A stretch of 64,000 bases of DNA from Parus major (lineage: Eukaryota; Chordata; Aves; Passeriformes; Paridae), in the NCBI RefSeq assembly GCF_001522545.3, contig NC_031769.1:75953213-76017212 (forward strand). Reading direction: 5' to 3'. Under the pieces are notes generated by a model that searched no databases, was not told the DNA's origin, and worked only from the letters and a program-made list of their open reading frames with translations. The position numbers were made by a program, and so were the translations under genes. How positions within the stretch are numbered: position 1 is the stretch's first letter; each line of letters opens with the position of its first letter. Shown here piece by piece: positions 49,851-61,624 of the stretch.

Positions 49851-50858
49851 TCGGGTGGGCTACTGTTTTCACCACCATAATGTTTGGATGAACTTCCAGG
49901 AAAATTGTAATCGGTTTACCTTGAGTTTGTTCCCCATATTGGTGGAAATCTGGCATCATGATGCTGTTGGCATAGTAGATGGGGTATACAAGCTGAACAA
50001 TTATCTTTTTTGAAGCAGGTAGGAAGTAAAATGATTTTTTCAAAAGTTCTTGAGATAGACCTTACCTCAGCCCTGGAAGAGCTCAGATCTGATGATTGTC
50101 AAGGCATGGTTCTGAGCACGCTTCTTTGACTACTGAGGGTACTGTAAAAGATGGTTATGAATTAGAAATTGTAGCTGGAACTTTGAGAGCTGGCAACTAT
50201 TTGTCTTCATTTCTCTTGTAACAGATGTTAGGCATCTTTTTAAAACTAGTTTATTAAAAAACATATTAATATATTGCGGAAATGCAACAGTTCTGTTTCT
50301 GATCATCAATTTTTCAAATAACTGTCTCCATTTTATGAAATGCCATTATGGTGCCCAATATTGGTGCTGACCTTACTGCTTGTAACTTTCTATATTTGCA
50401 AATGTGTTGAAATCAGAATAATTTTTACCAATTATTTTTAGTGTACTGCAGAAATAAGCAATATAATGTTTGATTTTTGTCAAGTGTGTTTTGAGTTGGT
50501 TTTATTGCTGATCCAGTTTAATTTGTTTAGTCTTTTATTAAAAAAAAGTTTTTGGTACACTTTGCTACCATTTAATCATTAAATGCAATTTAAATATGAA
50601 TCTTAATAATTTAGTAGACAGGTTGCATTAGTTGTTCATTTCCTTTAATTCTTTTAATTAATGTTTTCTTAGCAAATCAACAGCTGTGTTACCTCTCAAT
50701 GAGGGTTACTGTGTGATTGCAGGACAGATAATTGCCTCCCTCACTCTACTGGAAAAACAAGTACATTCTCATACTGGCAGAAATTTTCAGCAGCCCCACA
50801 TCTCTCTCTCTCTCTCCAAAAAAACATTGATCATGAACAAGTTTAATTTTTTCATTGG
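49851..50858. other. AT-rich unique sequence, no gene recognised
   Basis: About 1 kb between transposons. The first bases may still be decayed CR1. No other feature is seen. Confidence 0.5.
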
Positions 50859-51257
50859 TGTCATGGTTTAGGAATGGTGTTCCCCAAGTTAGTGCTCCCA
50901 CTGAAACATTCCAAACCATGCTCTGCTCGCTCACTCTCCCCTTCTCTTCTTTGTGGATGGATGGAGAGAACTAGAGGCACAAAAGGAAAAGATCACAGAC
51001 TGACGTAAGAGCAATTTACTGCATAAGTAACAATTAAGAGTAATACATAGGAGTAAGAGAGAAGAAAACGAACCTTATCAGCAACAATATGAATGGCAGA
51101 GGGTACAAGAAAGAGGCAAATCATTCACACAGAATCCTCTGGCCATCCCGAACCACTCCCTCCACAACACGATGTAAGAAAGTATAGAATAACCTCAGGG
51201 TCTTGGCTATACTCCCTCCTGGCTACTGCAAAAATTAACTCTGTCCTGACTAGAACA
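50859..51257 (+). mobile_element. solo ERV LTR, 399 bp, ERVL-like
   Basis: Starts TGTCATGGTTTAGGAATGG, an LTR start common in songbirds. It ends after 'ctgcaaaaattaactctgtc' with '..tagaaca' at 51257, giving TG...CA ends. Flanks are ATTGG (50854-50858) and ATTGT (51258-51262): a 5-bp target duplication with one mismatch, as expected for ERVL-type elements. No internal sequence is present. Confidence 0.85.
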
Positions 51258-52494
51258 ATTGTCCTATATTTTTTTTTTTTTTACCACAGATAAGTTAAGG
51301 AATTAAAAATTAAAATCACTATCTACCTTTGTTTCCAATTCTATGAAAGATTTCAGCGATGCAAGTTGTACTGGTCACATGCGATTGGCCTACAGAAATC
51401 ACCACTGATTTGTACAACATATGGAAGAGGTATTTTATTTTCTTAATGTGTTTGAAATTGGATGTTTATCAAAACTTTAACCTTCACAAACATTCCAGAT
51501 GTTTTGAGCTCAAAACTTGACTAAAAAAGCGCAAAATTAAATTGTCAAGAGAATTCTTGCAAAATCTTTTAATTAGAAAACAATTATTCAAAGAATTTGT
51601 CAATCTCTAGTGAAAATTAGAAAGCCATACTAGTGTTTTAGATTTTCTTGGAAGATACTGGATGATGTTTGTACAAGCTCAGACAAACAAACAAAATACT
51701 TTTGTATTTTGTACAAATGACAAATGTATTTGTAATTTTTATTTTAGTTAGAGGGAAAAAATCTGAGCATTCTTTTAACTTCTGCAACTTAAATGTTTTC
51801 AGTCACCTTTAATGTTCACTAAGATGTTTTAGGTGGCCTCTAATAAATGTGACCTGCAGAATAATGTAATCAATGATTACATTATTATTATACAGGACTC
51901 CACCTAAAAGGTTTCTCTAGAGTTAGACTTTTACAGAAAACAAAGCACAGTAGTATATTTGAAACCATGAATGCTGGATGAATGATAGCACTAGCACTAA
52001 TTTGTTTAAATTTTAAAAAGACAAATTCAGACCATAGATTTCAATATGAAAGCCTACTCACACTGATGCATTGTAATAATTTACTGAATACAAAACTGTG
52101 CTAATAATTCTCATTCTTCCCATACTTTAGTTAGAATATATGTGAGATGCTTTAGTAGAAAATAGATTAACACTTATAAGAAAAATCCAGAATATGGTTT
52201 CTTTGTTTAAAATGATAGCACTAATAATTCAAATTTACTGAAGAAGAGCCACTTTCTCATGTGTATTCACTGTTGTTTTACAATAAACCACGAAATAAAT
52301 CAGTGAACAAGGGGATGCTATGACAAAGTAATAACTGAAAGAAACAAGAAAACCTTTCCTCAAATTAGACTATTTTCCAGTGAAATGATATATTGCATAA
52401 CTGAATGTCAGAAAGCCTCCTTTTAAATGCTCAGTATACAAAGTTTAAGTTTAAAAGAATGCTTATGCTTGAACCTGATGAAAATAACTGTTCA
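51258..52494. other. AT-rich unique sequence, no gene recognised
   Basis: Apart from a T run (51271-51282) and the 27-bp palindrome listed separately, nothing is seen. Confidence 0.5.
51860..51886. repeat. perfect 27-bp palindrome (13-bp arms)
   Basis: The left arm AATAATGTAATCA and right arm TGATTACATTATT are exact reverse complements around a single A. The centre carries TAATCAATGATTA, which contains facing homeodomain-type TAAT/ATTA cores. Confidence 0.9.
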
Positions 52495-52945
52495 GATATG
52501 CAGGTTGTAAGAGACAGAACAGGACCAATTCTCCAGTCCTTTAATTGTCTTTGTCATCTTCTGTTCAGCCCACTCTAGGAAATCCATCTCTCGTGCTGAG
52601 GAGCCTGGAACTGCCCACAATACTCCAAAAGAGGTCTCACCAGGGCTGTTGAGGGACTGGATAACCTTCCTCTGTCTGTTGGCAATGCTCTTCCTAATGC
52701 ACCCTGGAGTACTCTTGGCCTTCTTGGCCACACTTGTGGCTCACGGCACCCAGGTCCCTCTCTGCAGAGCTGCTTTCCAGCAGGTTGGCCCCCAGCCATG
52801 GGGAAATTCTTCACTAGGTGCAGGATCTTGTATTTGCCTTTTTTGGATTGCAGATAATTCTCTGCCCACCTCTCTAGCCTGTCAAAGTCCTTCTGAAGTT
52901 GCGCAACTGTTTTCCACTCTATTTAAATACGTTATCCCAGAGGCA
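52495..52945 (-). mobile_element. CR1 retrotransposon internal fragment
   Basis: Plus-strand landmarks 'ttgtcatcttctgttcagcc', 'caatactccaaaagaggtct', 'ggccttcttggccacactt', 'cacccaggtccctctctgca' and 'ctagcctgtcaaagtccttc' are the reverse complement of the CR1 ORF2 3' half. The minus-strand peptide 'MAKKAKSTPGCIRKSIANRQ' (52731 leftwards) matches the CR1 C-terminal region. Both ends are truncated, and the true CR1 3' terminus is absent. Confidence 0.9.
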
Positions 52946-53112
52946 CTATCACTGTGACTGAAGGGCTTAGTCTTGTGCAGCAGTGGGTCCATCACAGAGA
53001 TGGCTGACATTGGCTCTGTCAGACATGGAGAAAGCTTCTATCTTGTTTTTACAGAAATCAGTCCCACAGCCCCTGGCCTGGATACCAAAACCTTGACACA
53101 CAAATCCAATTA
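52946..53112. mobile_element. possible ERV/LTR scrap
   Basis: Phrases such as 'cagcagtgggtccatcacag', 'gatggctgacattggctctg' and 'taccaaaaccttgacacaca' recall songbird LTR sequence from memory. No ends, signals or target duplication can be placed. Confidence 0.35.
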
Positions 53113-56100
53113 TGAAAATATATGGAAGAAAAATATTACTTGAATTATTGCTTGAGTGCTGAAAATGAGGATCAGGTTTAGAGACTTGAGTATTTTTTTC
53201 TCTTGTCTTTTTTTAAACATTATTTTTGTCTCTAGAGGTAAAATCAATACTATTTTAGACCAAGACACAATACAGGCTATTACAACTTGATTTAGTTTTG
53301 GGAATTCAAGGGACTGAACCATTTCTTTTGATTTCTGAGGCCTGAGTATTTGCTGAACTAGTATTAACTAGTATGAACTAAGTATGAGCGACTGGGACAG
53401 ATATTTTCGGAATCTTTTAGGGCAGTATGTCCTGTTCTAAGCAACAATTAAGGTATTGAAACCTTGTTGTGTGACTGGGCTATGCAAATCTTAGACTGGA
53501 ATGGATTTGTAGCTTGACTGATTATTTTTAAGCTTTTTAATTCAAAATGTGCCTGAATTGTCTGAAATAACTCTATAGACAGATGAAGACAGATGTTTTT
53601 TGTTAGCATTAACCAAGAATTTCTATTTGATTGGTTCTGCATAGCACAGCCATTTTTTCACTGCATGACAGTGTTGCAATCTTTAAAGACAGTTCCCAAC
53701 AATTGTATAGGTATCTCAGGAGACTTTTTATGGGTATTCCTGGTATTTCAGGACATATTTGGAAGATTAGTATGAATTATACAGCAGCAAGCAAGGATGA
53801 CTGGAGTCCTCCTATCCCAGATAATTGTTCTAGTTTTTTAGTTACTTCTTTCTTGAGGTTGAAGTGTTGGGGGAAGTGAACCTGTACTCATAGGGTCAAC
53901 TTCAGGCTTCAAACATGTTTGTTCCTTATCTTTCCTGGGAGCATGTGTTTCTGCTGACAACTTAAAATCATAACCTTTATACCCTGAATGACATTCTAAC
54001 ATGACTGCATAATGAGTATCTCTTCTCCACTGAAAATAGATGGGCCACTGTAGTCTTTGCCTTCTCTCTAAAATAAAAATATTAGTCATTTTCCTCCTCT
54101 CATGCTCCTCTATGACTGGGATATTAAAAGGAGGCCTGTCAATTCTGAATGCAAACCTCCCTCACAACAGAGTTTTTAACCCATGTTACTATTCTTGTAT
54201 AGTGAAAACTAAGTGAATTTGATTGGGGTTTTCACAGCATATAGAGATCCTAATTTTTTGCTTTCAATAATATTGTTTTCTAATTCATTCACTGCTATAT
54301 ATTTGATTTTCAATAACTCAGAAGTGGGCACTTTTTTTCCTTTTAAGGTTAAAAAACAGATGGATTTTTAGAGGTGCTGCAGGATTGCAGCTCCTACTGA
54401 AACTGAAAGCAATTTTCATAATATCATGCTGGCACAGAAGCATATGTTATTAAGATCACAGAATGGATGTTGTTGTTCAGAAATAACTTCTGTTTCCAAA
54501 GAGGGAAGAATTTGGAAAAGGGAAATGAAACTGTTATTTCTTTGTGGATTATTGTGTGGTATCTTTTCCTAGCACAATAACAATTCATAAAGAGATGAAA
54601 AATTGCAGAGAGATAGTTTTTCTAGCTTTTCTGAGCTTTATAATTGATGCAATTGTATTTTTCTTTTCTAGGCTAAATGATAAAAATTAAGTGAAATGTA
54701 CTTCATGAAAACATTATTTTCCCATTCTGCCCCAACAGGAGGGACCCTACCTCACTCATAAAAGCTACCAGTTCAAATTACCCTCAGGAACTTGCATCAT
54801 TAGAAATTCAGATTATCTTCTATGATGATTGTTTCAAGAGAACTAATCACTTTACACAAATTTCTCTCTGATGTGCCCTTCACCTATTTTCACTATCAAT
54901 GCCAAAATCCAGGAATCTTCAATTCAGGGTAAGACACCCTTGCGGGCAGTAGGAGCCAATAGAAAGAGTGGACCATGGTTGTACAACCTGCTGCCAACGT
55001 CTTGTCTGTGCCTGCCCTTCCTTCATCCACCTCACTCTCTTTACTCTGTGTAGATGATAACTGGATAGCCCTCTGAAAATATATTACCCTCCTGGTTCCC
55101 CTTACCCTAAATGATGAGAACAACCGCTCTTAATGGTAAAATTGCTTCAAATTTTTAATTTATCACCAGCTGCTTTTTTGCAATATCTGTAAGATGGTGA
55201 GATAGCCTTGTGAAGATAGAAGTATATACAATGCTGCAAAGGACCCAGATGCTGTGGGAAATGTGACCTGTCGACTTGTCCAGAGATGTTGCATGAAACA
55301 CGAATGAGGTGAAGCCTCAGAAGAGCACTTACTAGGATCAGAAGCTACAAAAAGGACACTGCTTCCCTCTGTGGTAGTTCTCCAGCCTCCCCTCTTATTC
55401 TGATAGACAAGGAAAATTGTCTAATATTTGGTCATTAGAGACAGTACCATAATTCTTCTTTACACAGAGATTGTGTCTTTCTTTTATACTTTATTTTTTT
55501 CTCACCACATAACTTGCTAACTTTCAAATTTTTTTTTTCTTGGTATTCATGTTTTCTTTCTTTTCTTCTATTATCCCAGCTTCTATTTTTTTCAATCAAT
55601 TTTGTTTTAGCTTCAGTGGAAATAAACACAGTAGGAAGTAAATTTTCTGAGACAATCACCATCCTTTCTACTTGTGTAAAAAGCCTAGCACTTATGTGTT
55701 ATGTAACTTTGCAAGACTGATTTTCTGGAAGTACAAGTGAAAGGTAGGGTGAATTATATTAAGGAAGCAATGGCAATCTTACTTCATGCACTATTACTGC
55801 ATTGCATGATAAAAGTAAAAAGACGCAGTTTCACAGCTTTTCTTTCTCCTTTCCCCCTACCTCCTGCACCACTGAAAATGGAACTGACATTACAATAGTA
55901 TTGTAATATATACAAATACCTATTTTCACCACTTCAGATATGAAATATTAATATCTATTTAGAAATACAAGAAATCATCAATGTTTTTGTAAATGTGACT
56001 CCCTCTTCTTTTCCAAATACATGAACGGAATACTAAAAATACATTATATTTAGACAATGATATTTAGCTAATAATTGTGGATGAACAGTATCAAAAAGGC

Positions 56101-57071
56101 TTCTTCATCTACCCACTTGGTAATCAATAACGAGGCTTACATCAAAAGAGCAAAACAGAATCTGAGTTTTGAAAATATTAATTCCAAATGTAATTAACAC
56201 CACTGAGATATGTTCAGCTGTAAGAGATCATTAAAGATCGATGTTTTTCAAGGCTAATCCAAAAATAGCCCCTTCCTCTGAAATAAAGTATATTAACTTT
56301 AATGCTGGTGCCATTCAAAACAGTTGGAACTTCCAGAGCTTCAAATAAGTATTTTGAAATATTCATACAAATGCTCTCAAAAGCAAATAGCCATTTTTCT
56401 TTTTGCTTCAATAATGTGAAACCTGGGTCCTAATTTCCTTTTAAGACATTTTCAGGTGATAGAAAAAGCCTGAGAATTTCATGGGCTTACAACTAACTTT
56501 ATGGGACTAATATAATACACTGAACAGATGTTTTAGTATAGTATATTCTGTATTATCTTAATCTGTATTGCTTTCCTAATACTGAATATAATCTACATCT
56601 ATATTTAAATGTGTTAAATAGCATCATATAGTTTTAAGAAAAACCTGAAACTGTGTACTGTTGCTGGATACAAGCCATCTCAGCAATAACAACACCCTGT
56701 TGTTTTACTCTCACATTGTTCTATTTCTGACTTATTTTTCATAATCATCTTCACATCTGTAAAAATAGATGTGGGTGATATCCTTCGAAGGCTGCTGTTA
56801 CATTTGGTTGCAATTAAAGCTGTGTAAGCAGTCTACCGTATAACTGCCCTAACAGTGAGCAAAGTCTAACTTTATATAGAGTCCAGCTATATGAATGACA
56901 CTGCATTATTTGGCCCTCCACTGTAATAGACTAAAAAAGCATAGTCTCTTCCATAGTTGCTCTCATTTTCCAAACAATATAATTTAAACAGTTAGCAGGA
57001 AGCCTTAGTGAAAAGAATGGATGCATATATTGACCCCTTAATTTTGAAACAATAAATAAAGATGTTCTTGT
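53113..57071. other. AT-rich unique sequence, no gene recognised
   Basis: About 4 kb with no recognisable exon, RNA gene or transposon. Frames are shorter than 85 codons. Confidence 0.5.
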
Positions 57072-57076
57072 GTAAC

Positions 57077-58648
57077 TGTAGTGGGTTTGGTGCTGACCAA
57101 ATGCTCATGCAACCACTAGAATTATTTATTCATTTCCTCCTGTGAGATATGATTAGGAGGAGAGCAAAGCAGGCTTAAAACTTAAAAGGGTATAAACAAA
57201 ACTTTGCTAACAGAATTAAAAGAAAGAATGAGAATCAAAATAAAACCTTCAGAACACTTTACCTCCCCCCTAACTCCTCTCTCCCAGTGACAATGTAAAG
57301 AGACAAAACTTGGTATTTTCAGTCAGTTTGCCACTTCTAGAATAATCTTTCTTCAGTTCTTTTAGGAAGAGAAGTCTCTCTTGCCATGTCATGGAGACTC
57401 CTCCACAAGAAACAGTTCCCTCGTGGCTTCAGTGTCACAGTGAACCAGCTGCCTGGGAAAGGAAAAATCAGTTTGCAGTGTTAAAATCCTTCCAATGTTC
57501 TTCAGCCTTCCCACAGCTGCATTCATGGGCCATGTCAACTAATGGGGTATTATTTTCAGAATGAGCTGTTCAAAAGCAAAGGTTCTGTTCATCTATCTCT
57601 GAAATCATCTTCATCTCTGGGAAGAGAGGTCTTCCTCCCTGGGGTAGAGGGTTTTAATCACTCTTACCTCTCTTTTCAAGCTTCTCATTTGGATCACAGC
57701 TACTTCAACATCTGCTTACTTCCACATGGATGCCTTTGCTCACGTGTAGTTTGAATGCCCCACCCCCATGTTTCATGAAGTATAAGGATATTCGAACATA
57801 TTAGAGTCTATCACCATGGCCTTACAAAGAATTTCAGCCCAAGAGTAAGGCATTTTATTCTCCTCCCATCTGGGATTCATCTCCTTCTTTCTGACCTTCT
57901 TGTTTTTATGTTGTCCTCTACGTGTCTTCACTCATTCCTTTTCTTTCCCTTGACAGAAGATTGATGTCAGCGGGTCTCATCTGCACACAGCTGATATCCT
58001 GCCCAAGTCCTGCCGAGGGCCATGGGATCTCTGCCGGGCGGCGGCTGGAGCTGCTTACATTCTTCGGGGCGGTGCAGGGGAGGAAAGCAGGATCTCAGCA
58101 CTTGGAGCCAGCACACCGGGGCTTCCCCTCCCCCTGCCCGGCACTTTCTGGTGGAAGTCGGCGGCAGCAGAGTTTTAGCTGAGCCGCGGGCCGGTCTGAC
58201 CACACTGGGGGTAAGGAGACCCGGCCCGGAGCTGCTCCCGGGACCCAGCGGACCCCGGCTCGGCGGTGGGGCAGGGCTTTGTGTCAGACAAGACAACAGC
58301 CTCGGCCGGGGCCCCACAGCCTCCCATCTCTCTCCCTGCCACCGCTGGGGTCCGGCCCGGCCCCGCCAGCTCATGCAGGCCGTGGTGGAGCGGGGCCGAC
58401 CCAAGGTTACCTCTTCAAGGCTGGAAACGAGAGAGATTTCCCGGGCTTTGTTCATCCTTAAATGTGCGTACCACAGAGGCGGAATCAGCTCTTTCAAGTG
58501 GTTTAACAGGTCGTCAATATTCAAAACCGGTCGCTGATTGGTTTTGTCAGGCACGGAGGAAGCTCTTCGCAGCTTCCCACAGAGAATCACTTCCGTGGCT
58601 GACGTTTTTCCCTCTTCACCAAAAATCAATTAATGCAAAACCAGCACA
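57077..58648 (-). mobile_element. solo ERV LTR copy B, 1,572 bp, CpG-rich core
   Basis: The plus-strand ends are TGTAGTGGGTTTGGTGCTG (57077) and 'gcaaaaccagcaca' (58648), giving TG...CA. Flanks are GTAAC (57072-57076) and GCAAC (58649-58653): a 5-bp duplication with one C/T difference. On the minus strand the element opens TGTGCTGGTTTTGC. A CCAAT box follows ('aaaaccaatcagcg', near 58530), then the CpG-rich core (about 57965-58465). No internal retroviral sequence flanks it, so it is a solo LTR. The frames of 136-220 codons over the core exist because GC-rich DNA lacks stops. I see no protein motif in them. Confidence 0.85.
57965..58465. promoter_or_regulatory. CpG-island-like segment inside LTR copy B
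   Basis: Dense CpGs (for example 'ccgggcggcggctgg', 'ccgcgggccgg', 'ggtccggcccggccccgcc') stand out against an AT-rich, CpG-poor window. Position within the LTR next to a CCAAT box suggests the retroviral promoter/leader. Promoter activity is inferred, not shown. Confidence 0.5.
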
Positions 58649-59920
58649 GCAACCTACAGAGTTTTCCACATCTTAGGAAACTTGCTAGAGACATGTACAG
58701 GGAAGAACTGCATTTATCCACCTTGACCCCCAAGAAGACAGGAAGAACTACCAGGCTGAATAAATATTCATTACTACTGTTCTTTGATGTCTTCTCAGTC
58801 TTGAGGGACTTCGCAGATGCAATATAACAATTGTCTCTTTTCCTACTCTACGTAGGTTGCTCATGAGAAAATGAGGTTATGTTTCTGTTTCTGGAAGTTT
58901 GTCTGTGAAATGTTTCCTTTCTTGAGACAGGACATCACCAAGGATCTTTTGGTACATAGTTTTAATAAAAAGTTATTTCAATGATAGATATTTTTATTGG
59001 GTTTATGCAGAAAGGTTTTAATAGCAAGAGGTGGATTCTGTGGCAAGAGACAGCTGCCCCTGTGTTGTACAGAGCCAGTTTAACCTCCAAAACAGACCTG
59101 CTGTAGCAAAAGCTGAGACCATCAGCAAGGCTGCTGGCACCTTGATCATAACCTATATAAGAAATGGTGAAAAACTGTGCAGCAATTGTGAGAGAGAGGA
59201 GTTTAGATACTGTTTAGATGCCATAATTTACTCTTGCTCCTGGATGTGTGCAAATCCCTATGTCCTTTATTTGCCTAATAGATTTATGATGTTGAAACTG
59301 TCTGTAAAATTTTTAGCTTTCTTCAAATCAGGTTTTACTTACATTGCACAAAAGAATTGTGTCTTTTTGTACCTATGTAGCTATTTCTAAGTGCATTCTA
59401 GTTGTCTTACTATTTCTCCTGAGAATACCTTGAATTTCTCTCATTCAGCTCAAGGATTAGAAAGAAAATAATAGCTTGGGATACAGACTGAAGTTTTTGT
59501 TTCATCTTGGGAGAGCAATTTTAAGTTAATTTTATCGCTGTGTAGACTGCACTTTACAAATTAAGACTATAATATTTGGACATGACTTTCTTTTCTCCAT
59601 CTGGCATGCCTTTTTTTCTGGAAGATTTTCAGAAAATGCTGAGATTTCAAGAGTAAATTGTAATTACCATTAACCTTTCTAGCAATATCAAAAATATCCC
59701 TGCATATCATGTATGTAATGAACCATTATCATAACAGACTAAACCAGGCCCATGAAAATAAAATTTCTTGGATTTGTGGTTTATATGATACCTTGGAATG
59801 TCTCTGTCTGAAAGTTTGCTCTTACTAGCTGGGATGATCCTGGGACTGTATTTTCTTTGAGTGATGTTTCCACAAAGATTCTAGATTTCCACATTATTTC
59901 CACATTATTATTTCCACATT

Positions 59921-59957
59921 TCCTTCCCTCCCTTCCTCCCTCCCTCCCTCCCTCCTT
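59921..59957. repeat. (TCCC)n microsatellite
   Basis: 'ccttccctccc' followed by several exact 'tccc' units, preceded by three copies of 'tttccacatt'-like sequence (59886-59920). Confidence 0.9.
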
Positions 59958-60875
59958 ACGTGTAATGAAATGCTTTTCCACAATACCTATCATTTAGCAC
60001 CATTAGCAAATTTAAATACGAACCCAAGGAAACTCTGCTGCAATGCTAAATAACTAACGTCAAAAAGTAAAACTCAACTAGATTTAGTCTGTGTTGTAGT
60101 GAACATTTCAGCCTGAAGCCAGACATCATTCCTTTTGTCAGTACACATTGCAAAGACAAGTGTGTGCACCTTTATTTAGAATGGCCAACCATTCTCAAAG
60201 AGCAACATGAATTTGAGTACAGAAATGGAACTTGAAGATAAATATAAACAAAGGATCCCAAATTGAGCAATGTTTTCAGAAGTCATAAAAGTGATTTTAA
60301 AATCAATTTTGTATTTGATCAAATTCCACTTTAGATTTTAGAAGATGGAATTGAAATGCTGAGACCACTTGGTGAGATAAAGTCCTCGTAACAAAAGCTT
60401 CGCAGTTTGAATGCTACACAACTTTTTTCTTCAGAATGCAAAAATAAGTCATATGGCTCTGACATGCAGGCTGTGCACCACAGTGCTTTGGCTGAGTCTG
60501 CCAAATAATTTGTGATGATTACCTTTATAAATTTCTCCAGTGGATTTCTTTTTGTTTGATTTGTTTTGTATTTCACATTTGAAATACAGCTTTATTGCAG
60601 CTTTAGTTATTTAAAGATGGGTTTCATCCTGCTATGAAAAATGTGTGAACACATACCATTATTGCCATAGGAGCTTCCATGGTAAGAGAAGTGTGACTGT
60701 GAATCCTAGATGTGGGTGCTGGTCCTGTTTTTGGCTGTTGAGAATTCTCACATCTTATACTTAAGTGGCACAATTGATATGAGATACATAAAAATTTATT
60801 CTCCATCCTTTATATAAGAGGAGGAATCATGGATGGTTAGTAATGGTTGTCCTGTTAATATGAGCTGGAGGTGTC

Positions 60876-60913
60876 CTGGGGCATTAAAGTCCAGTCTCTG
60901 GGGCATTAAAGTC
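60876..60913. repeat. direct duplication, 2 x 16 bp
   Basis: 'ctggggcattaaagtc' occurs at 60876-60891 and 60898-60913, exact, with a 6-bp spacer. Confidence 0.92.
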
Positions 60914-61599
60914 TTACTGTATATTTCCCTGTCCAGTTTCCAGTTTCCAAACACCACTCCGATCCCAGATACTCTTTAGCACTATGCATTGCTTTTTAGG
61001 AGTAATGCCATAGTGAAGATCGTGAGCAAAATACAGACAGAGTGCAGCAGAGCAGAATGTAACTTGCTCTTTCAAGAGGTAGGAAGAAGTGTAGGGCCTG
61101 TTGAACCCAGTTTCCTTCTCACTGCTGGACCCATAGAAGATGAAGGTGAGGTATATAAATCGTGGAGTGCATAAATTGCATTTCTTTCTCTCTTTAACAG
61201 AAGAGTAAAAACAGTTATTTAATCTCTCCCTGCAGTAACTGCTGCTCTACTCTTTGACTAATTCTTATGAGCTTGGAATTCTATTATGTTTGAAACAGCT
61301 TTTCCAGTTGCTAATTGTGGTTGAACTCTGATCAATAAATTAAACAAAGAGTAAGCATCAGGTATAGGGTGATACATAGACAGATGAAGAAACTATGCAA
61401 ATGTATAAGTTTAATTTCCTCAGAAAACCAAAGTGAAAGAATGCCTACAGATATTTAAGAAGCATACTAACCAATAGTTTTAGTAGTAGCAGCACAAGCA
61501 TTGGTTCATGTTTAGAGATTGTGTGTGTCTGTAGAACAACCTACTTGAAAAATGTTATTCTGAACTAGTATCATCCAGAGGACACAGAAAACATACACA

Positions 61600-61624
61600 N
61601 NNNNNNNNNNNNNNNNNNNNNNNN
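61600..61624. other. assembly gap (25 N)
   Basis: A short N run flanked by 'acatacaca' and 'agagaaa', so it may replace a CA or GA simple repeat. Confidence 0.98.

Larger units (their letters stand above)
58654..61599. other. AT-rich unique sequence, no gene recognised
   Basis: About 2.9 kb. A 119-codon frame at 59031-59390 has no recognised motif; its start region could be old repeat. A TCCC microsatellite and a 16-bp spaced duplication are listed separately. Confidence 0.45.

Noticed and set aside
57967..58629. 220-codon minus-strand frame and overlapping plus-strand frames up to 171 codons
   Set aside because: They lie in the CpG-rich core of a solo LTR where stop codons are scarce on all frames. 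No domain or motif is visible.
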